A DNA stretch of 64,000 nt from Mansonella perstans (GCA_037074765.1 JBAMDO010000002.1:62001-126000), one strand, 5' to 3'. Positions 47,304 to 60,230 are shown, counted from the first letter of the stretch. Notes: generated by a model from the letters alone, not told the origin. Numbers and translations are program-made.

Positions 47304-47723
47304 AGGACTATTTACTCGAAAATGGATTATTTTCTATCAAATTGATCAATGAACGCAGGACGATACTGTTTCCAAAAAAAAAGTGATTATTTAATCAACT
47401 TCTTTTTGAATTTACCGCAAGCCGAAATTTATGCAATGAGTCTGTTCCAATTTCAGACTCATCATTGTAGAATTACATCGCCGCCAATAGAATGACGACT
47501 TTCCAAAAAATGAAAGATTGGTCCCTGGAACTGCTACATATTGCCTTTTGCAAGTGTTCAAAATAGAGGCAATAGTTTAATCGGTTCCATAGATGACCAA
47601 CTCCTAATTCCCACACCCAATTCTTCAGACTTGCTGTATAACAACAGTGATGTCAATGATAGGCAGATTACTAATCTATGATTATTAGAAGAAACACGAA
47701 GAAAAGAGCTTACTGCTGACTGT
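47304..47723 (+). repeat. 2-kb repeat, copy 3, interrupted by LTR and cut at its right end
   Basis: Right half of the copy that contains the solo LTR. It runs TATTTACTCGAAAATGG...to GACTGTGCAG and ends at the same hairpin junction as copy 1. Confidence 0.8.
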
Positions 47724-47738
47724 GCAGTAAGCTCTTTT
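47702..47738. repeat. 15-bp hairpin at inverted fusion junction (second)
   Basis: Same sequence and arms as the hairpin at 44598-44634, followed by the same T-run and CTTTGATGGGTATTTGATTT. Confidence 0.9.
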
Positions 47739-48075
47739 TTTTTCTTTGATGGGTATTTGATTTGATTGAGGACGAAAACTTCTATCCGTCGTCGATGGAC
47801 AGATTAATAACGAATAATAGAAAAGAAAGAGAAAGACATTATAAATACATTTGTATAATTAATTTTTCTCAAAAGTTATCAACAGGTAAATAAATATCAA
47901 TTAATTCATTGTACAGGAAGCAAAGAGTTTATATTTCACTCAATCCTTTTTCGCTCCCACATAACTAGCAGGAATTTCCGATTGGACAAGTTGAAATTTT
48001 ATGAATAACTGCAACATGATACACTATCAATTAATTCATTGTGCAGGAAGCAAAGAGTTTATATTTCACTAAGCC
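47739..48075 (-). repeat. Inverted tail fragment of the 2-kb repeat
   Basis: Minus-oriented tail (GATGGGTATTTGATTTGATTGAGG...) through TGCAACATGATACACTA. A second piece, ATCAATTAATTCATTGTGCAGGAAGC, then repeats part of it before the next plus copy begins. Confidence 0.75.
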
Positions 48076-48079
48076 CAAC

Positions 48080-49760
48080 AGGTAGTAACAATATCTGATC
48101 AAAGGCTGCAATAATTCTCATCAGTCTTAACATTCCAAGGATGCCAATGATAGATCGATTACCAATTAGATGATCAGAAAGATACCGTCAGATCTATTAA
48201 AATGCAACGGTTATCCACTTTCAACACAATGCACGCTAGCTAAGCACTGCACATTGTTTCATCTTGCAATTATTGTAAAATTTCAATTTTTTTAACCGGG
48301 AGAAAACGTATTTTGATATGCTCTTTTTAGTCGAATTTCCTGTCTTAATAAATTATAATACAGTATAAATTTCAAAAAATAGAAAGTTTTTCGCTTTTCG
48401 TCCCCTAAATTTTGTGCTCAAAAAACAGATTAAAATGTGTACAATATTAAAGAGTAAAACTCCAAGAATATCAAAGAAAAAGCACTTTTTCTGTTATTGT
48501 ACATGTACATAGTATATCTCGAAATAATAATTTCATTCAGAAATTGCAGAAATTCGGGTTTGTCGTCTTTTTTAATTATATATGTAAAATGATGATTGAA
48601 ATATCGAACAAGTATTTCAAAACGGATCAATTGAAAGTGTAATTCCAAGATGAACTATTGTGCAACAATGTATAACATTAAGACTGAAGAGAATTGCTAT
48701 AATATCACTGTTCCATTTCTGTGTGTTACAAGTAAATGAATGGTTGGCATAATTGCTGATAAGTATTTTAGACCATTTCCATTGGTGGTAGTTAGGATAC
48801 AAAACAGTGCTATCTCTGTGGAATAGTTTATTCTTTCCGTATTTAATGATTTGGAAGTTCTGATAAGGTAAGCCCAAGCATAGTAAAAAGGACTATTTAG
48901 TCGGAAAAATGGATTATTTTCTATCAAATTGATGAATGAATGCAGGTTGATACTGTTTCCAAAAAAAAGTGATAATTTAATCAAGTTCTTTTTGAATTTA
49001 CCACAAGTCGAAATTTGTGCAATGTGTCTGCTCGAATTTCAGACTCACCATTGTAGAATTACATCGCCGCCAATAGAATGACGACTTTCCAAAAAATGAA
49101 AGTTTGGTCCCTGGAACTGCTACATATTGCCTTCTGCAAGTGTTCAAAATAGAGGCAATAGTTTAATCAGTTCCATAGATGACCAACTCCTTTTCGGTAC
49201 ACCCAATTCTTCATACTTGCTGTATATCAACAGTGATGTCAATGATAGGCAGATTACTAATCTATGATTATTAGAAGAAACACGAAGAAAAGAGCTTACT
49301 GCTGACTGTGCAGTGTATCATGTTGCAGTTATTCATAAAATTTCAACTTGTCCAATCGGAAATTCCTGCTAGTTATGTGGGAGCGAAAAAGGATTGAGTG
49401 AAATATAAGCTCTTTGTTTCCTGCACAGTGAATTAATTGATATTTGTTCAAAGCAATTTTTGTATCATCCAATTCCTGTTGATAACTTTTAGGAAAAGTT
49501 AATTAAACAAATGTATTTATAATGTCTTTCTCTTTTTTTTCTATTATTCGTTAGTAATCTGTTCATCGACGACGGATGAGAAGTTTTCATCTTTAATCAA
49601 ATCAAATATCCATCAGTTAGACTACTTTTAGTTCATTCTCGTTTACTTATAAACTTTGTCAAGAATCGATTGAAGGATTCCTGTTTTAACTTTGTGTTTG
49701 CGTATTTTTTTTTTTTTTTGTCAAGAATCGGCTAATATTTTCAAGTGATCGATGGTTATG
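48080..49760 (+). repeat. 2-kb repeat, copy 4, most complete plus copy
   Basis: Contains the left segment, core, middle and full tail (GTGTATCATGTTGCAG... TTAGGAAAAGTTAATTAAAC...GTCAAGAATCG). It lacks the 200-bp block of copies 1 and 6. Antisense frames of 72 and 95 codons in its core are shared with other copies, but they are disrupted in some, so they are not taken as genes. Confidence 0.85.
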
Positions 49761-49766
49761 CAGTAA

Positions 49767-50225
49767 TTGATCAGAAATTTGTCAAACATATCATCATCAA
49801 CACATGTTTTTCCCTCAAAAGGGCAAATTGCAAAAAATGATGAAGCGGGTTACTGTCACACATCGAATGTAGCAGCTACAACCAATGGAAACAATCGGAC
49901 TTACATACCCAATAACCAGACCAATCACTCATTGCCGTATATTAAACAAGCCAGAAAGGTAGTAAGCAACATTCTCTGGAAGGCTGCAATAATTATAGCG
50001 TCAAAAACTATGAATGCTGCTCAACGACGAATTCAAACACCATCTTTGAGTAAGTCAAACTCAGTAAGTAAGTCAAACTCAGCGGTGCAAGCAACATCAC
50101 AGAAGAGATGCAAATGGATGTCCGGCCTCCAATTCAACGTTCCTGACAAATGGAATTGTGATGGAATCATAAAACACAGTTCGAAATCAACCAAGATTGC
50201 TGCGAATGCCCGTAATGAAAATTGA
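49767..50225 (+). CDS. Open frame at the end of repeat copy 4, doubtful
   Basis: A 152-codon frame, the longest single open frame in the window. The protein is rich in Asn, Ser and Lys, with no signal peptide, membrane segment or known motif; SKSNS occurs twice in a row. The first half has diverged counterparts at the end of other repeat copies (59581-59844, and shorter traces near 43100 and 57600): the phrase RTYIPNNQTNHS becomes RTYIAINQTHHS at 59.7 kb, and the frame is broken near 57.6 kb. It therefore belongs to the repeat unit. It may be the remnant of a transposon or host coding sequence, or chance. I cannot name it. Confidence 0.2.
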   Translation: MIRNLSNISSSTHVFPSKGQIAKNDEAGYCHTSNVAATTNGNNRTYIPNNQTNHSLPYIKQARKVVSNILWKAAIIIASKTMNAAQRRIQTPSLSKSNSVSKSNSAVQATSQKRCKWMSGLQFNVPDKWNCDGIIKHSSKSTKIAANARNEN

Positions 50226-53200
50226 TTTGATTAGATCCATTTTCTACCCATCATATATTAAAATTCTCACAGAAGGAGAAATAATAGCTATCCATATGGA
50301 AATTGTACAGTCTCATTTACCAGAAAACAGAGAATAAAAAACTGCTCCATTAACCACAAAAACAACACAAAATTCCAACAAATAATTAAACAAATGTAGT
50401 ACTGCTAACATTGTAACTTCTGAGGGCAATCTTGTTCTTCAATCGGGAATGCGGAAAAATTTCTGAATCACAGTGCTATTTTCTATTATCAATCGTTTCA
50501 AATTGAAATGCTTATGAAATGAACGATTTGATGAATCCTTTGCCCAAAATTATACACCGTGTTATCTCCGCTATAAAGCGTGGCATCTACCCAAAATCTG
50601 GATCCTTCGATGTCATTTAGTGATTACATTATTGAGTGAAGTTGGATGAAAGATAATTTTGTGAATTAAAAAGTAAATAAGAAATCCCAATCATGGAATC
50701 TTTCCATTTATTATCTAATTTATATGATTTAATAACGCATTGATAAACTTGGATAATATTACTTTTGTTGTATTAATAAAATCATGTCAGCAGCGAGTGA
50801 ATTTAAATATCACAGTTGATAAACTTATGTCATACAGTATTCATAAATTTTGTTATTGGTAAACTATTGATGAATATATAAGCTTACGAATCTAAATATC
50901 ACAGTTCTCAAACTTCATCATTGAAAAATTAAATTAACAATATGAAATGAATAAGTACTAAAATAAACATGACATGAAGAATTTAAGAATGAAATTAAAT
51001 GATGCCTACGAATGCTACCAATATTTTTCAGCTCAAAAGATAATATTTAAGAGCACCCTAGCGAAACATGACTTCAGAACTGAGTGACAGGATTTTTGTA
51101 CTTTTAAATTCTTTATATATATAATATTTTCTAATTAAGCGCCGCATTTCTTGAAATAAAAAGGACAGACCCTGTTTACTTACCGATTCATATCATAATT
51201 TCTACGCCCACGATGAACTAAAAATTGATTGGTGTTCTTATTATCAGAATATATTTTTTAAAAAATTCCTCCATCAAATGATCCGATCTTTTTTTAACTT
51301 TTAACCATCGCTCTGCTAATTGTAACTGATGTCATCAATAAATATCAAACTATAGGTTACAAAATTGCAAATTAGTTTCCAAATGATAAGATTGATTGCT
51401 TTCAATTATATTAATAACACCACAATATTTCTGCTTCTTCACTTTACGTTTTAAAACACAATTTAATAGTTCTTGTTATCAAATAAAAAACAATTATTTA
51501 GATAGTAAAGCCCAATATTTATTTTAAATTTTTCATAAAATTTAAATTGCCATCAGTTGATATCATTTTTCGTTTACAATAAACAACAACAGAATTATGT
51601 TGTGACAAAAACACACCATCAAATTGTTTTGAATGAAACAAAGCGAAGAATTTAGAACATAAAAAATCAAAGAACCTTACTGATCATATAGTAAAATGCA
51701 CTGTTTGTATTTTCGAGGTTGTTATCATTTCGGCATAATTATAAAGTATGTCTACTCATTTATCAGTTTATTATCATCTGTAGAAGCAAACGCTATAATG
51801 CTAAAAACTATGCTCGTAAAATTTTTATCTAATTTCGAATATGAGATCAACCATATATCGACAAATCTACTGTAACTAGATTACTGCTGCTTGTTCGCTG
51901 TTGCTATGCTCACTTGTTTTCGTTATAAATTGTTATTGTTACGCCGAAATTACTGTCTAAAATCACTTATATTCTTTATTGCTCATAAAATTGAGTCAAT
52001 AATGCAAACATCATGGAAAAAGGTACAGTAGGGATTGACTTTTACATGCTAAATAATATTGTTAACATTTATCAGTTCCGAAACACATGTTTGGTCCTTG
52101 CCAGCAGAAACTGGCGAGTGAGCAAACTGTATGGCATTAATTATTAGTCTAAACTTTGAATAATAATTAGTGAATGAGAAGTAAAATTGAAATTCCAAAA
52201 TTATTAACTATTTTTTGACATAAAGATAGAACTTGCGAGATATATTTGATAAAATTGAATGTTCATTGAGTTTTTCTGATTTTTTTTACATTTGAAAATT
52301 TTCATATGATCAGATTATCGAATTATTACATAAGTTGCATAAATTTGATCAAACACTGAAAGATTCAAAAAAAGCGAGCAGATGCGTGAACAACTGTTTC
52401 GGTATTCTTCTGTTGTGGAAGGTGTTTTTTTCGTAGGAGAAATCTTCGATTGACTTCCGTGAACAAAAGAATATGAAAATTAATTTTACCAGTCAGTACT
52501 GTAAAAAATAAAATTGGGAGAGGCAATAGGTGTAGCTGGCATCTATAGTGATGACTGTTTGCTGGAATTATGGGAAAAATAGTAATGTGCCAGAAATCTT
52601 AAATGCAAATCTTCATCTTATCGCTTCTTTATATATCAACAGTACTTTTTTTGGTTCATTTCGCAGCAGATGTGAAACAAGGCGAAAACTCCAGAATGCC
52701 CTTTGAGAAAGTAATTACAAAATATTGAAAGTCGATTGAAAATTTGCTTCAAATGAAATTGTTAATAACAGAAAATATATGGTTGGTATTTGGGCGATGT
52801 AGTTCTCATTCAAGAAATTAACAATTAAGTATTAGAAAGCTTAAATTACCGACAAAAAAATATTCGAGTTTTGTAAAACTGTTCTCCGTATTCCTTTTTC
52901 TTTTTATAAAGATTAACGGTTCAAAGATGACGGCACAGAAGGAGAGTTCCTATTAAGTTTTCCTGAACTCAGGTTAATGATCTTAATCTCTGTTTCGATG
53001 TCAGCTGTATTTTTTTACAGTTTATTTAGCAATCGATTGTGAAAGCGAATAGGAATCGTACGAAATTCTTCGGAAGAGTAGTTCTAATTTGAAAAAACGC
53101 TTAGATCAAAAAATTCATTTTGACATTTAGAAATCATTAAAAACTTTACACATCATACCTAGAAAATTCCTTGAATTAAGTTTGAAAAAAATTTTGTTCA

Positions 53201-54150
53201 ACACAATTTGATCATGTGAAATTACAAATTCACGACTCAAGCGATAAAATTCTGCCGAGATAAGAACTAAATTTTAGCAAAGCTCATTAAATTACAATTT
53301 CCAGTATTTTTTTGCCAGTTTTAGGCTGAAGCTTTGTATCACAATGCTCGCAGCAATATTTGAAACCGAAGAATTTGCACAAGTTAAAAATTATATACAC
53401 TCTGAATCTGCGGAAAACCATATTTGACAGTTTTAATTCATGCATAATCTAATTTCTTTGTGCTATCAATATATTTACAGCCGCTTTCTATAAAAAATGT
53501 AGACCAAAAAACAGTTCCAACTGTTTTATTGGGCAGTTTGATATGCTGTATCATTGTTATCATTTCTTTGCCAACATCACATAGGGTTACATAGTACCGG
53601 TAAAAATACCATTACAGTTGTTCCTTATCCTAATTCGCACTGTTATTTTCGTTCCCACCAATTTTAGTAATTCCAGATGATATGATATGGACCTATACTA
53701 TTAATATTCGATAAAAAAAATCGAATATTTTAAAATTCTATTGGAAGTAATCTCTGCTATAAAGATGCTAATTCATATCTGTCAAACGCATTAATATCTT
53801 TACGTATGGTTTTTTTTGTCGAAAACACTGAAAAGAATATAACAAGAAAAAGCATCGGTTTTTCACCAAATGCAATGCCTTTAATATTTTTTATATTATT
53901 GATCAGTTTTTCAGCCGAATAGTCGTTACCGTTCTTTATAGATATACAACATATAGTAGTTGAAAACCACTGAAGAAATTACCGTTATCAATTAATAGAA
54001 AACGAAAAAATGTCTTATCATTTGTTGATACTTTCCAGATGTGATCTTAGACCTAAAAAGCTTCAATTCGTATTCTAAACTATTCAGTGGATGAATCAAT
54101 TTTATTTCATTATGTTAATCTGCAAGAATTGAATCGTTGCATGTCTTCCT
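50226..54150. other. Gene-free stretch before the serpin pseudogene
   Basis: AT-rich, not obviously part of the repeat family. Two exon-like scraps (about 52672-52710 and 52923-52970) were considered and not accepted. The frame reading NPLPKIIHRVISAIKRGIYP near 50.5 kb lacks splice borders. Confidence 0.5.
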
Positions 54151-54161
54151 AATATTTCAGA

Positions 54162-56216
54162 ATGACTAATCATTCAGTTATCGCCGTATTATTTCTATTT
54201 GCAAGTATACAATTTGTATTGATATTTGAAACAATCTACGAAGGAAAATTGAGATATCGACTAATGAATTAATGTTTCCTGAGTAATTGAATCACCATAG
54301 CTAATTATGCCGTTATTGGCATTGTATTATCAGTAATAATATTTCCATTTATTACACTTTCAATTTTAGCACTTTACACTTTTCAGTTAATAGATTTGTA
54401 TAAAAATCGTATTCCTCGGTGGATACTGCGCAGTTCAGCTTTGCTGTTGCATTGATGAAAGAAATGACGTTTAATGATAGAACAATGATTTCATCGCCCG
54501 TTTCGATATTAACTGCGCTTTACATGATTTATCTAGCAGCACTTGGCAGGACAAAAGAAGAATTGCGGGAAGCTCTTGGAAGAAGTAGTTATGATTTGTG
54601 AAATTGTGGAAAAATTAACTCATGATTCAAGCGAAATGCAATAATGTAGACAAAAAATGCAATGATTGGGTATATATAATAAATGATAAAACTGATTTTA
54701 ATTTTTCAGAAGCTAAAGAAACAGAAATTCGGCAATATTTTGGTAAATTACTGAGAAATACGGTTAATGCAAAAAGTGATCGTTGCATGTTTAATACAGC
54801 AAATCGTTTATATGAAACATTACATAAATTCAATTATGAAGAAACTAAACAATTTGCTAAGGTATGATCAATGATGAAAAGCAAAAAATAAGGCAGAATG
54901 GATGATATGGGACAATGATTGTTATTGTTCCTTAAATTTATCAATTCTCACTGTTAATGTCAAGAAAATTTGGCTTCATTTGATCTGATCTATGATTGTA
55001 AGTGATCATAAAACAATTTTTTTTTGAAGAAATTAATAGTAGGATGTCGGAAAAAACTAACAATGAAATTACAAAACTGATGGAAACAGCTACTGTTAAC
55101 GCAGAAACAAAAATGTTAGTGCTCAATAAAATTCACTTCAAAGGTATATGGAAGAAACACTTCTTCAGCCGAAAAACTTGAAATGAAATATTTCATGCAT
55201 CTCATGGCATAAAGAAAAAGGTAAGTATTTCCTCAAATTTTCTGATCGAAAATGTCTAATTATTCATTGTCAAACTGCCTTAGTTGAGTGATTTTGGTGA
55301 TGAAGTAGAAATAGTAATTATATTACCAAGAATTCGTTTTGACTTACACAACGTTCGTAAAAAAATGACAGGAAGAATTTTGAGCAGTTACATCAAAAAC
55401 GTTGTGCCAAGTAAAGTAGAAGTAAGTTAAGAAAAATTTTCTTATTCAAATAAATCAATAAAAGTCTTAATCTGAGATGCAATGAATTATAAAGTAATTG
55501 TGTATTGTTAATCTCTATTTTTTTCTTTGTAATTTAAGTTTTCTCTTACCGTGAAAATTTGTAAAGCTTGAACTTTAAAAAGCATTCTCAATAAGTTAGG
55601 ACAGATTCAAAATAAATAATTCGAAATAAAAAAGACAAATTTTTTCTCTTTTCAATCAACTAATGTAAATATGTTTTACTCTATAAAGTTGCTCTTCACT
55701 GCAATTTCTGCAAGAGAATCTTGGAAATTTCTTATTATACGAAATTGCAAAAGACGAAATAAATATTGGTGAATCAAAATTGTTTTAATTTCAGCTAAAA
55801 TTACCAAAATTTGGATTACAACAAGAATCGAATTTGGAATATACTCTGAGCAAGCTTGGCATCACAAATATTTTCAATGAAAAAGCTGACTTCAGTTTAC
55901 TGATGGTTCAATGTCTGTAAGCAAAATTGTACATAAAGTTTCATTTGAGTTTGCATGACATCATTTTTCAAAACTTACGATTCTAAGAACCAAAAATATA
56001 GCTGTTGGCTATATTTTTGCTATCTTCTATCTTTGAATTTTTGCAGGCGAACGAAACAGGAAGGAAACCGCGGAGGCAACCGAATTTAACCCCAACGACA
56101 ACTTATTTCAAGACTCTGTAACGTTCAGTGTTGATCAACGATTCTTATTTTTTGTTGTTAAAAATTTAAAAACGGTTTTATTGACTAGTCAATGTGATGA
56201 AAACTGTTATTTCTAA
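54162..56216 (+). pseudogene. Serpin pseudogene
   Basis: A degenerate gene for a serine/cysteine protease inhibitor. A likely signal-peptide exon follows ATATTTCAG at 54162 (SVIAVLFLFASIQFVLIF). Recognisable parts: helix A/B region with SSPVSILTALYM and LGRTKEELREALG (54419-54601), the ANRLY motif (54710-54859), the region before strand 3A with EKTNNEITKLM and KIHFKG (55035-55220), the strand with VEIVIILPRIRFDL (55284-55420), LKLPKFGLQQ and LSKLGITNIF (55795-55920), a hinge-like reactive-loop segment, and the C-terminal VDQRFLFFVVKN (56130-56216). Damage: a stop at the end of the first core exon, an in-frame stop after KHFF in the third, a frameshift within 55795-55960, a further frameshift in the hinge exon, and a missing piece between the second and third exons. 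Nematode serpins are often secreted; this copy cannot make one. Confidence 0.85.
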
Positions 56217-56439
56217 TTATCAAAACATTGTGTTGCCGATTTGCACAATCAAAAGAAAAATACTAATTTTCTCACTATTACTCACCAATAAATTTAATTA
56301 ATAAATATAGGCAACATAACATATTGAAGCCAAGCACTCCTGGTTTACTTGTCAATCAATATAATATTTACATAGGCATTTTATGAAACTACCAAAAAAT
56401 AAAAGAGTGAAATATCGCTACTAAACAATTAATTTCAAA

Positions 56440-56900
56440 TGTTCACCATCCAAATCGTTCTAACAGACATGTCCAGAAAACAGTCCAATAGCTAATTATT
56501 AGTTGAATCAGTGATGATAATGATAGACGGATTGAAATAATATAAAGATTAAGATAAGAAGAAAATAAAATAATTCATTTTAGAACCAGATACCAAGAAT
56601 GCAAATGGTAGATAAATTATACAGAAAGACTTTTTCCAGGAAGAGTGATGAACAGATACATGAAAGATAAATCTATTGCAGTTATACACATCAATTCTGT
56701 GCACTGTATGCACAGTGTTTCATCTTGCACTTATTTATCCAGTTCAAATTTGTTCAATTCGCCCTTTTTGAAACGCTTCATGATTGTTCGATATTTCAAT
56801 CATCATTTTAATTTAATAAAATTCGTTTCGAATTTACTGCAAGTCGAAATTTATACAATGAGTCTGCTCGAATTTCAGACTCATCATTGTAGAATTACAT
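56440..56900 (+). repeat. Segmental duplicate of 59810-60230
   Basis: Phrases such as CATCCAAATCGTTCTAACAGACATG, GACTTTTTCCAG, ATCTATTGCAG and GTTTCATCTTGCACTTATTT are matched in order at 59.8-60.2 kb with moderate divergence. The right part runs into repeat copy 5. Confidence 0.7.
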
Positions 56901-57690
56901 CGCGGCCAATAGAATGACGACTTTCCAAAAAATGAAAGATTGGTCCCTGGAACTGCTACATATTGCCTTTTGCAAGTGTTCAAAATAGAGGCAATAGTTT
57001 AATCGGTTCCATAGATGACCAACTCCTCTTCGGTACATCCAATTCTTCATACTTGCTGTATATCAACAGTGATGTCAATGATAGGCAGATTACTAATCTA
57101 TGATTATTAGAAGAAACACGAAGAAAAGAGCTTACTGCTGACTGTGCAGTGTATCATGTTGCAGTTATTCATAAAATTTCAACTTGTCCAATCGGAAATT
57201 CCTGCTAGTTATGTGGGAGCGAAAAAGGATTGAGTGAAATATAAACTCTTTGCTTCCTGTACAATGAATTAATTGATATTTATTTACCTGTTGATAACTT
57301 TTGAGAAAAATTAATTATACAAATGTATTTATAAGGTCTTTCTCTTTCTTTTGTATTATTCCTTACTAATCTGTCCATCGACGACAGATGAGAAGTTTTC
57401 ATCTTCAATCAAATCAAATATCGATCAATTAAGCTAACTTTTGGTTCATTCTAGTTTACTTATAAACTTTGTCAAGAATCGATTGAAGTATTCGTGTTTC
57501 AACTATCAGAATCGGTTAATGTTTTCAAGTGATCGATGTTTATGCAATGGTTGATCAGAAATTTGTCAAACATGTCACAAATTGGAATTCTTGATTCAGA
57601 TTCCTCATTGTTTATACATATTTTTGCTCTTAGTAGGCCAAATTACAAAAAATGATGAAACGGATAACCGTCACACAATCAGATAGTTAC
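56820..57690 (+). repeat. 2-kb repeat, copy 5, middle deleted
   Basis: Jumps from the left segment straight to GAATTTACTGCAAGTCGAAATTTATACAATGAG, so most of the core is missing. The right half and tail are complete, ending with the GGCCAAATTACAAAAAATGATGAAACGG segment that precedes copy 6 directly. Confidence 0.8.
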
Positions 57691-57699
57691 AATATTATC

Positions 57700-59850
57700 T
57701 GTAAGGCTGCAACAAATCCCATCAATCTTATTCCAAGGATGCCAGTGATAGATAGATTACTAATTAGATGATCAGAAAGATACTGTCAGATCTATTACAG
57801 TACAACGGTTATACACTTTCAATACAATGCACGCTAGCTAAGCACTGCACATTGTTTCATCTTGCAATTATTGTGAAATTTCAATTTTTTAAATCAGAAA
57901 ATCCGAAGATCGCGTAATATCTGAGTTCTTCTTGACAATCAGTTCTTGGTTATTTGTTTACAATAATTTATGAATTAACAACAATACTGATACTAAATCC
58001 CAAGTGAATTTTTGGTTAACCGTTTTTTGGTCGCATCAGTTATTTCTCCTTTTAAATTCTAATCCTGTTTTTCCAAACTTTCCAATTTTCCACCGGGAGA
58101 AAACATATTTTGATATGCATAATCGAAAAGCTAATCGAATTTCCTGTCTTAATAAATTATAATACAGTATAAATTTCAAAAAATAGAAAGTTTTTCGCTT
58201 TTCGTCCCCTAAATTTTGTGCTCAAAAAACAGATTAAAATGTGTACAATATTAAAGAGTAAAACTCCAAGAATATCAAAGAAAAAGCACTTTTTCTGTTA
58301 TTGTACATGTACATAGTATATCTCGAAATAATAATTTCATTCAGAAATTGCAGAAATTCGGGTTTGTCGTCTTTTTTAATTATATATGTAAAATGATGAT
58401 TGAAATATCGAACAATCAGCAAATATTTCAAAATGGATCAATTGAAAGTGTAATTCCAAGATGAACTATTGTGCAACAATGTATAACATTAAGACTGAAG
58501 AGAATTGCTATAATATCACTACTCCATTTCTGATTTGTGTGTTACAAGTAAATGAATATTGGCATAATTGCTGATAAGTATTTTAGACCATTTCCATTGG
58601 TGGTAGTTAGGATACAAAACAGTGCTATCTCTGTGGAATAGTTTATTCTTTCCGTATTTAATGATTTGGAAGTTCTGATAAGGTAAGCCCAAGCATAGTA
58701 AAAAGGACTATTTAGTCGAAAAAATGGATTATTTTCTATCAAACTGATGAACGATGCTGTTTCCAAAAAAAAAAAAAAAAAAACAGTGATAATTTAATCA
58801 ACTTCTTTTTGAATTTACCGCAAAGCGAAGTTCATGCAATGGGTCTGCTCGAATTTCAGACTCATCATGGTAGAATTACATCGCCGCCAATAGAATGACG
58901 ACTTTCCAAAAAATGAAGGATTGGTCCCTGGAACTGCTACATATTGCCTTTTGCAGGTGCTCAAAATAAAGGCAATAGTTTAATCGGTTCCATAGATGAC
59001 CAACTTCTTGGGTTACATGAAATTCTTCAGACTTGCTGTATATCAACAGTGATGTCAATGATGGGCAGATTACTCATCTATGATTATTAGAAGAAAGACG
59101 AAGAAAAGAGCTTACTGCTGACTGTGCAGTGTATCATGTTGCAGTTATTCATAAAATTTCAACTTGTCCAATCGGAAATTCCTGCTAGTTATGTGGGAGC
59201 GAAAAAGGATTGAGTAATATATAAGCTCTTTCTTTCCTGCACAGTGAATTAATTGATATTTGTTCAAAACGATTTTTGAATCATCCAATCCTTTTAGGAA
59301 AAGTTAATTAAACAAATGTATTTATAATGTCTTTCTCCTTCTTTTCTCTTTCTTTCGTTCGTTACTAATCTGTCCATCGACGACAGATGAGAAGTTTTCA
59401 TTTTAATCAGATCAAATATCCATCAATTAGGCTACTTTTAGTCCATTCTGGTTTGCTTATAAACTTTGTCAAGAATCGGTTGAAGGATTCCTGTTTGAAC
59501 TGCGTGTTTGAGTTTTTTTTTGTCAAGAATCGGCTAATATTTTCGAGTGATCGATGGCTATGCAGTAATCGATCAGAAATTTGTCAAACGTATCAAAAAT
59601 TGGAATTCTTGATTCAGATTCATCATCATTAATATATTTTTTGCCCTTAGGAGGGCAAATTGCAAGAAGTGATGGAACGGATAGCCATAGACACGTCTCT
59701 TGTAGCCATGGAAACAGTCGAACTTACATAGCGATTAACCAGACCCATCACTCATCACCGTATATCGAACAAGCCAGAAATATCGTTATCAAACGTCGAA
59801 TTTCACCTGCTTTCCATCCAAATCATCCGAATAGACATGCCTAACAAACG
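57700..59850 (+). repeat. 2-kb repeat, copy 6, full length
   Basis: Directly in tandem with copy 5. The left 650 bp (from GATAGATAGATTACTAATTAG at about 57748) looks nearly identical to copy 1 at 43.26 kb, including the 200-bp block (57896-58089). The right end includes the tail and the diverged version of the frame described at 49767. An 18-base A-run lies near 58770. Confidence 0.85.
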
Positions 59851-60230
59851 GTCCAAACAGACATTCAGTTGATGAATGATCTTCCAATTTCAATGGAATA
59901 TCAGCGATGACAATGATTGGTAAAACGTAAAGACTGAGATAAGGAAATGACATAATTCTCTTTTGTCGTACATAACAACGACGTCAGTGATAGATAGATT
60001 ACAAATACAAAAAGTACAGGAAAACTTTTTCCAGAAAATTTAATGATCAGACAAGTAAAGGAGAGTTCTATTGCAGGCACGCACATTTAATTTTGTGCAT
60101 TATATATTTACAACGTCTCATATTGCACTTATTTGTGCAGTTAAATTTGTTTAATTGGTTCGTTTTGAAATAATGACTTTTTGCATTTTAATCATCGTTT
60201 TACTTTAATAATTGAAAACGAAAAAGCCAA
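59810..60230 (+). repeat. Segmental duplicate of 56440-56830
   Basis: Same order of phrases as the 56.4-kb copy (TTCCATCCAAATCATCCG, AAAACTTTTTCCAG, TTCTATTGCAG, GTCTCATATTGCACTTATTT). It marks the right limit of the repeat block. Confidence 0.65.

Noticed and set aside
52665..52975. Two exon-like scraps (about 52672 and 52923) with donor-like GTAATT and GTTAAT
   Set aside because: The second has an in-frame stop before any acceptor and the two do not join in a shared frame. No family was recognised.
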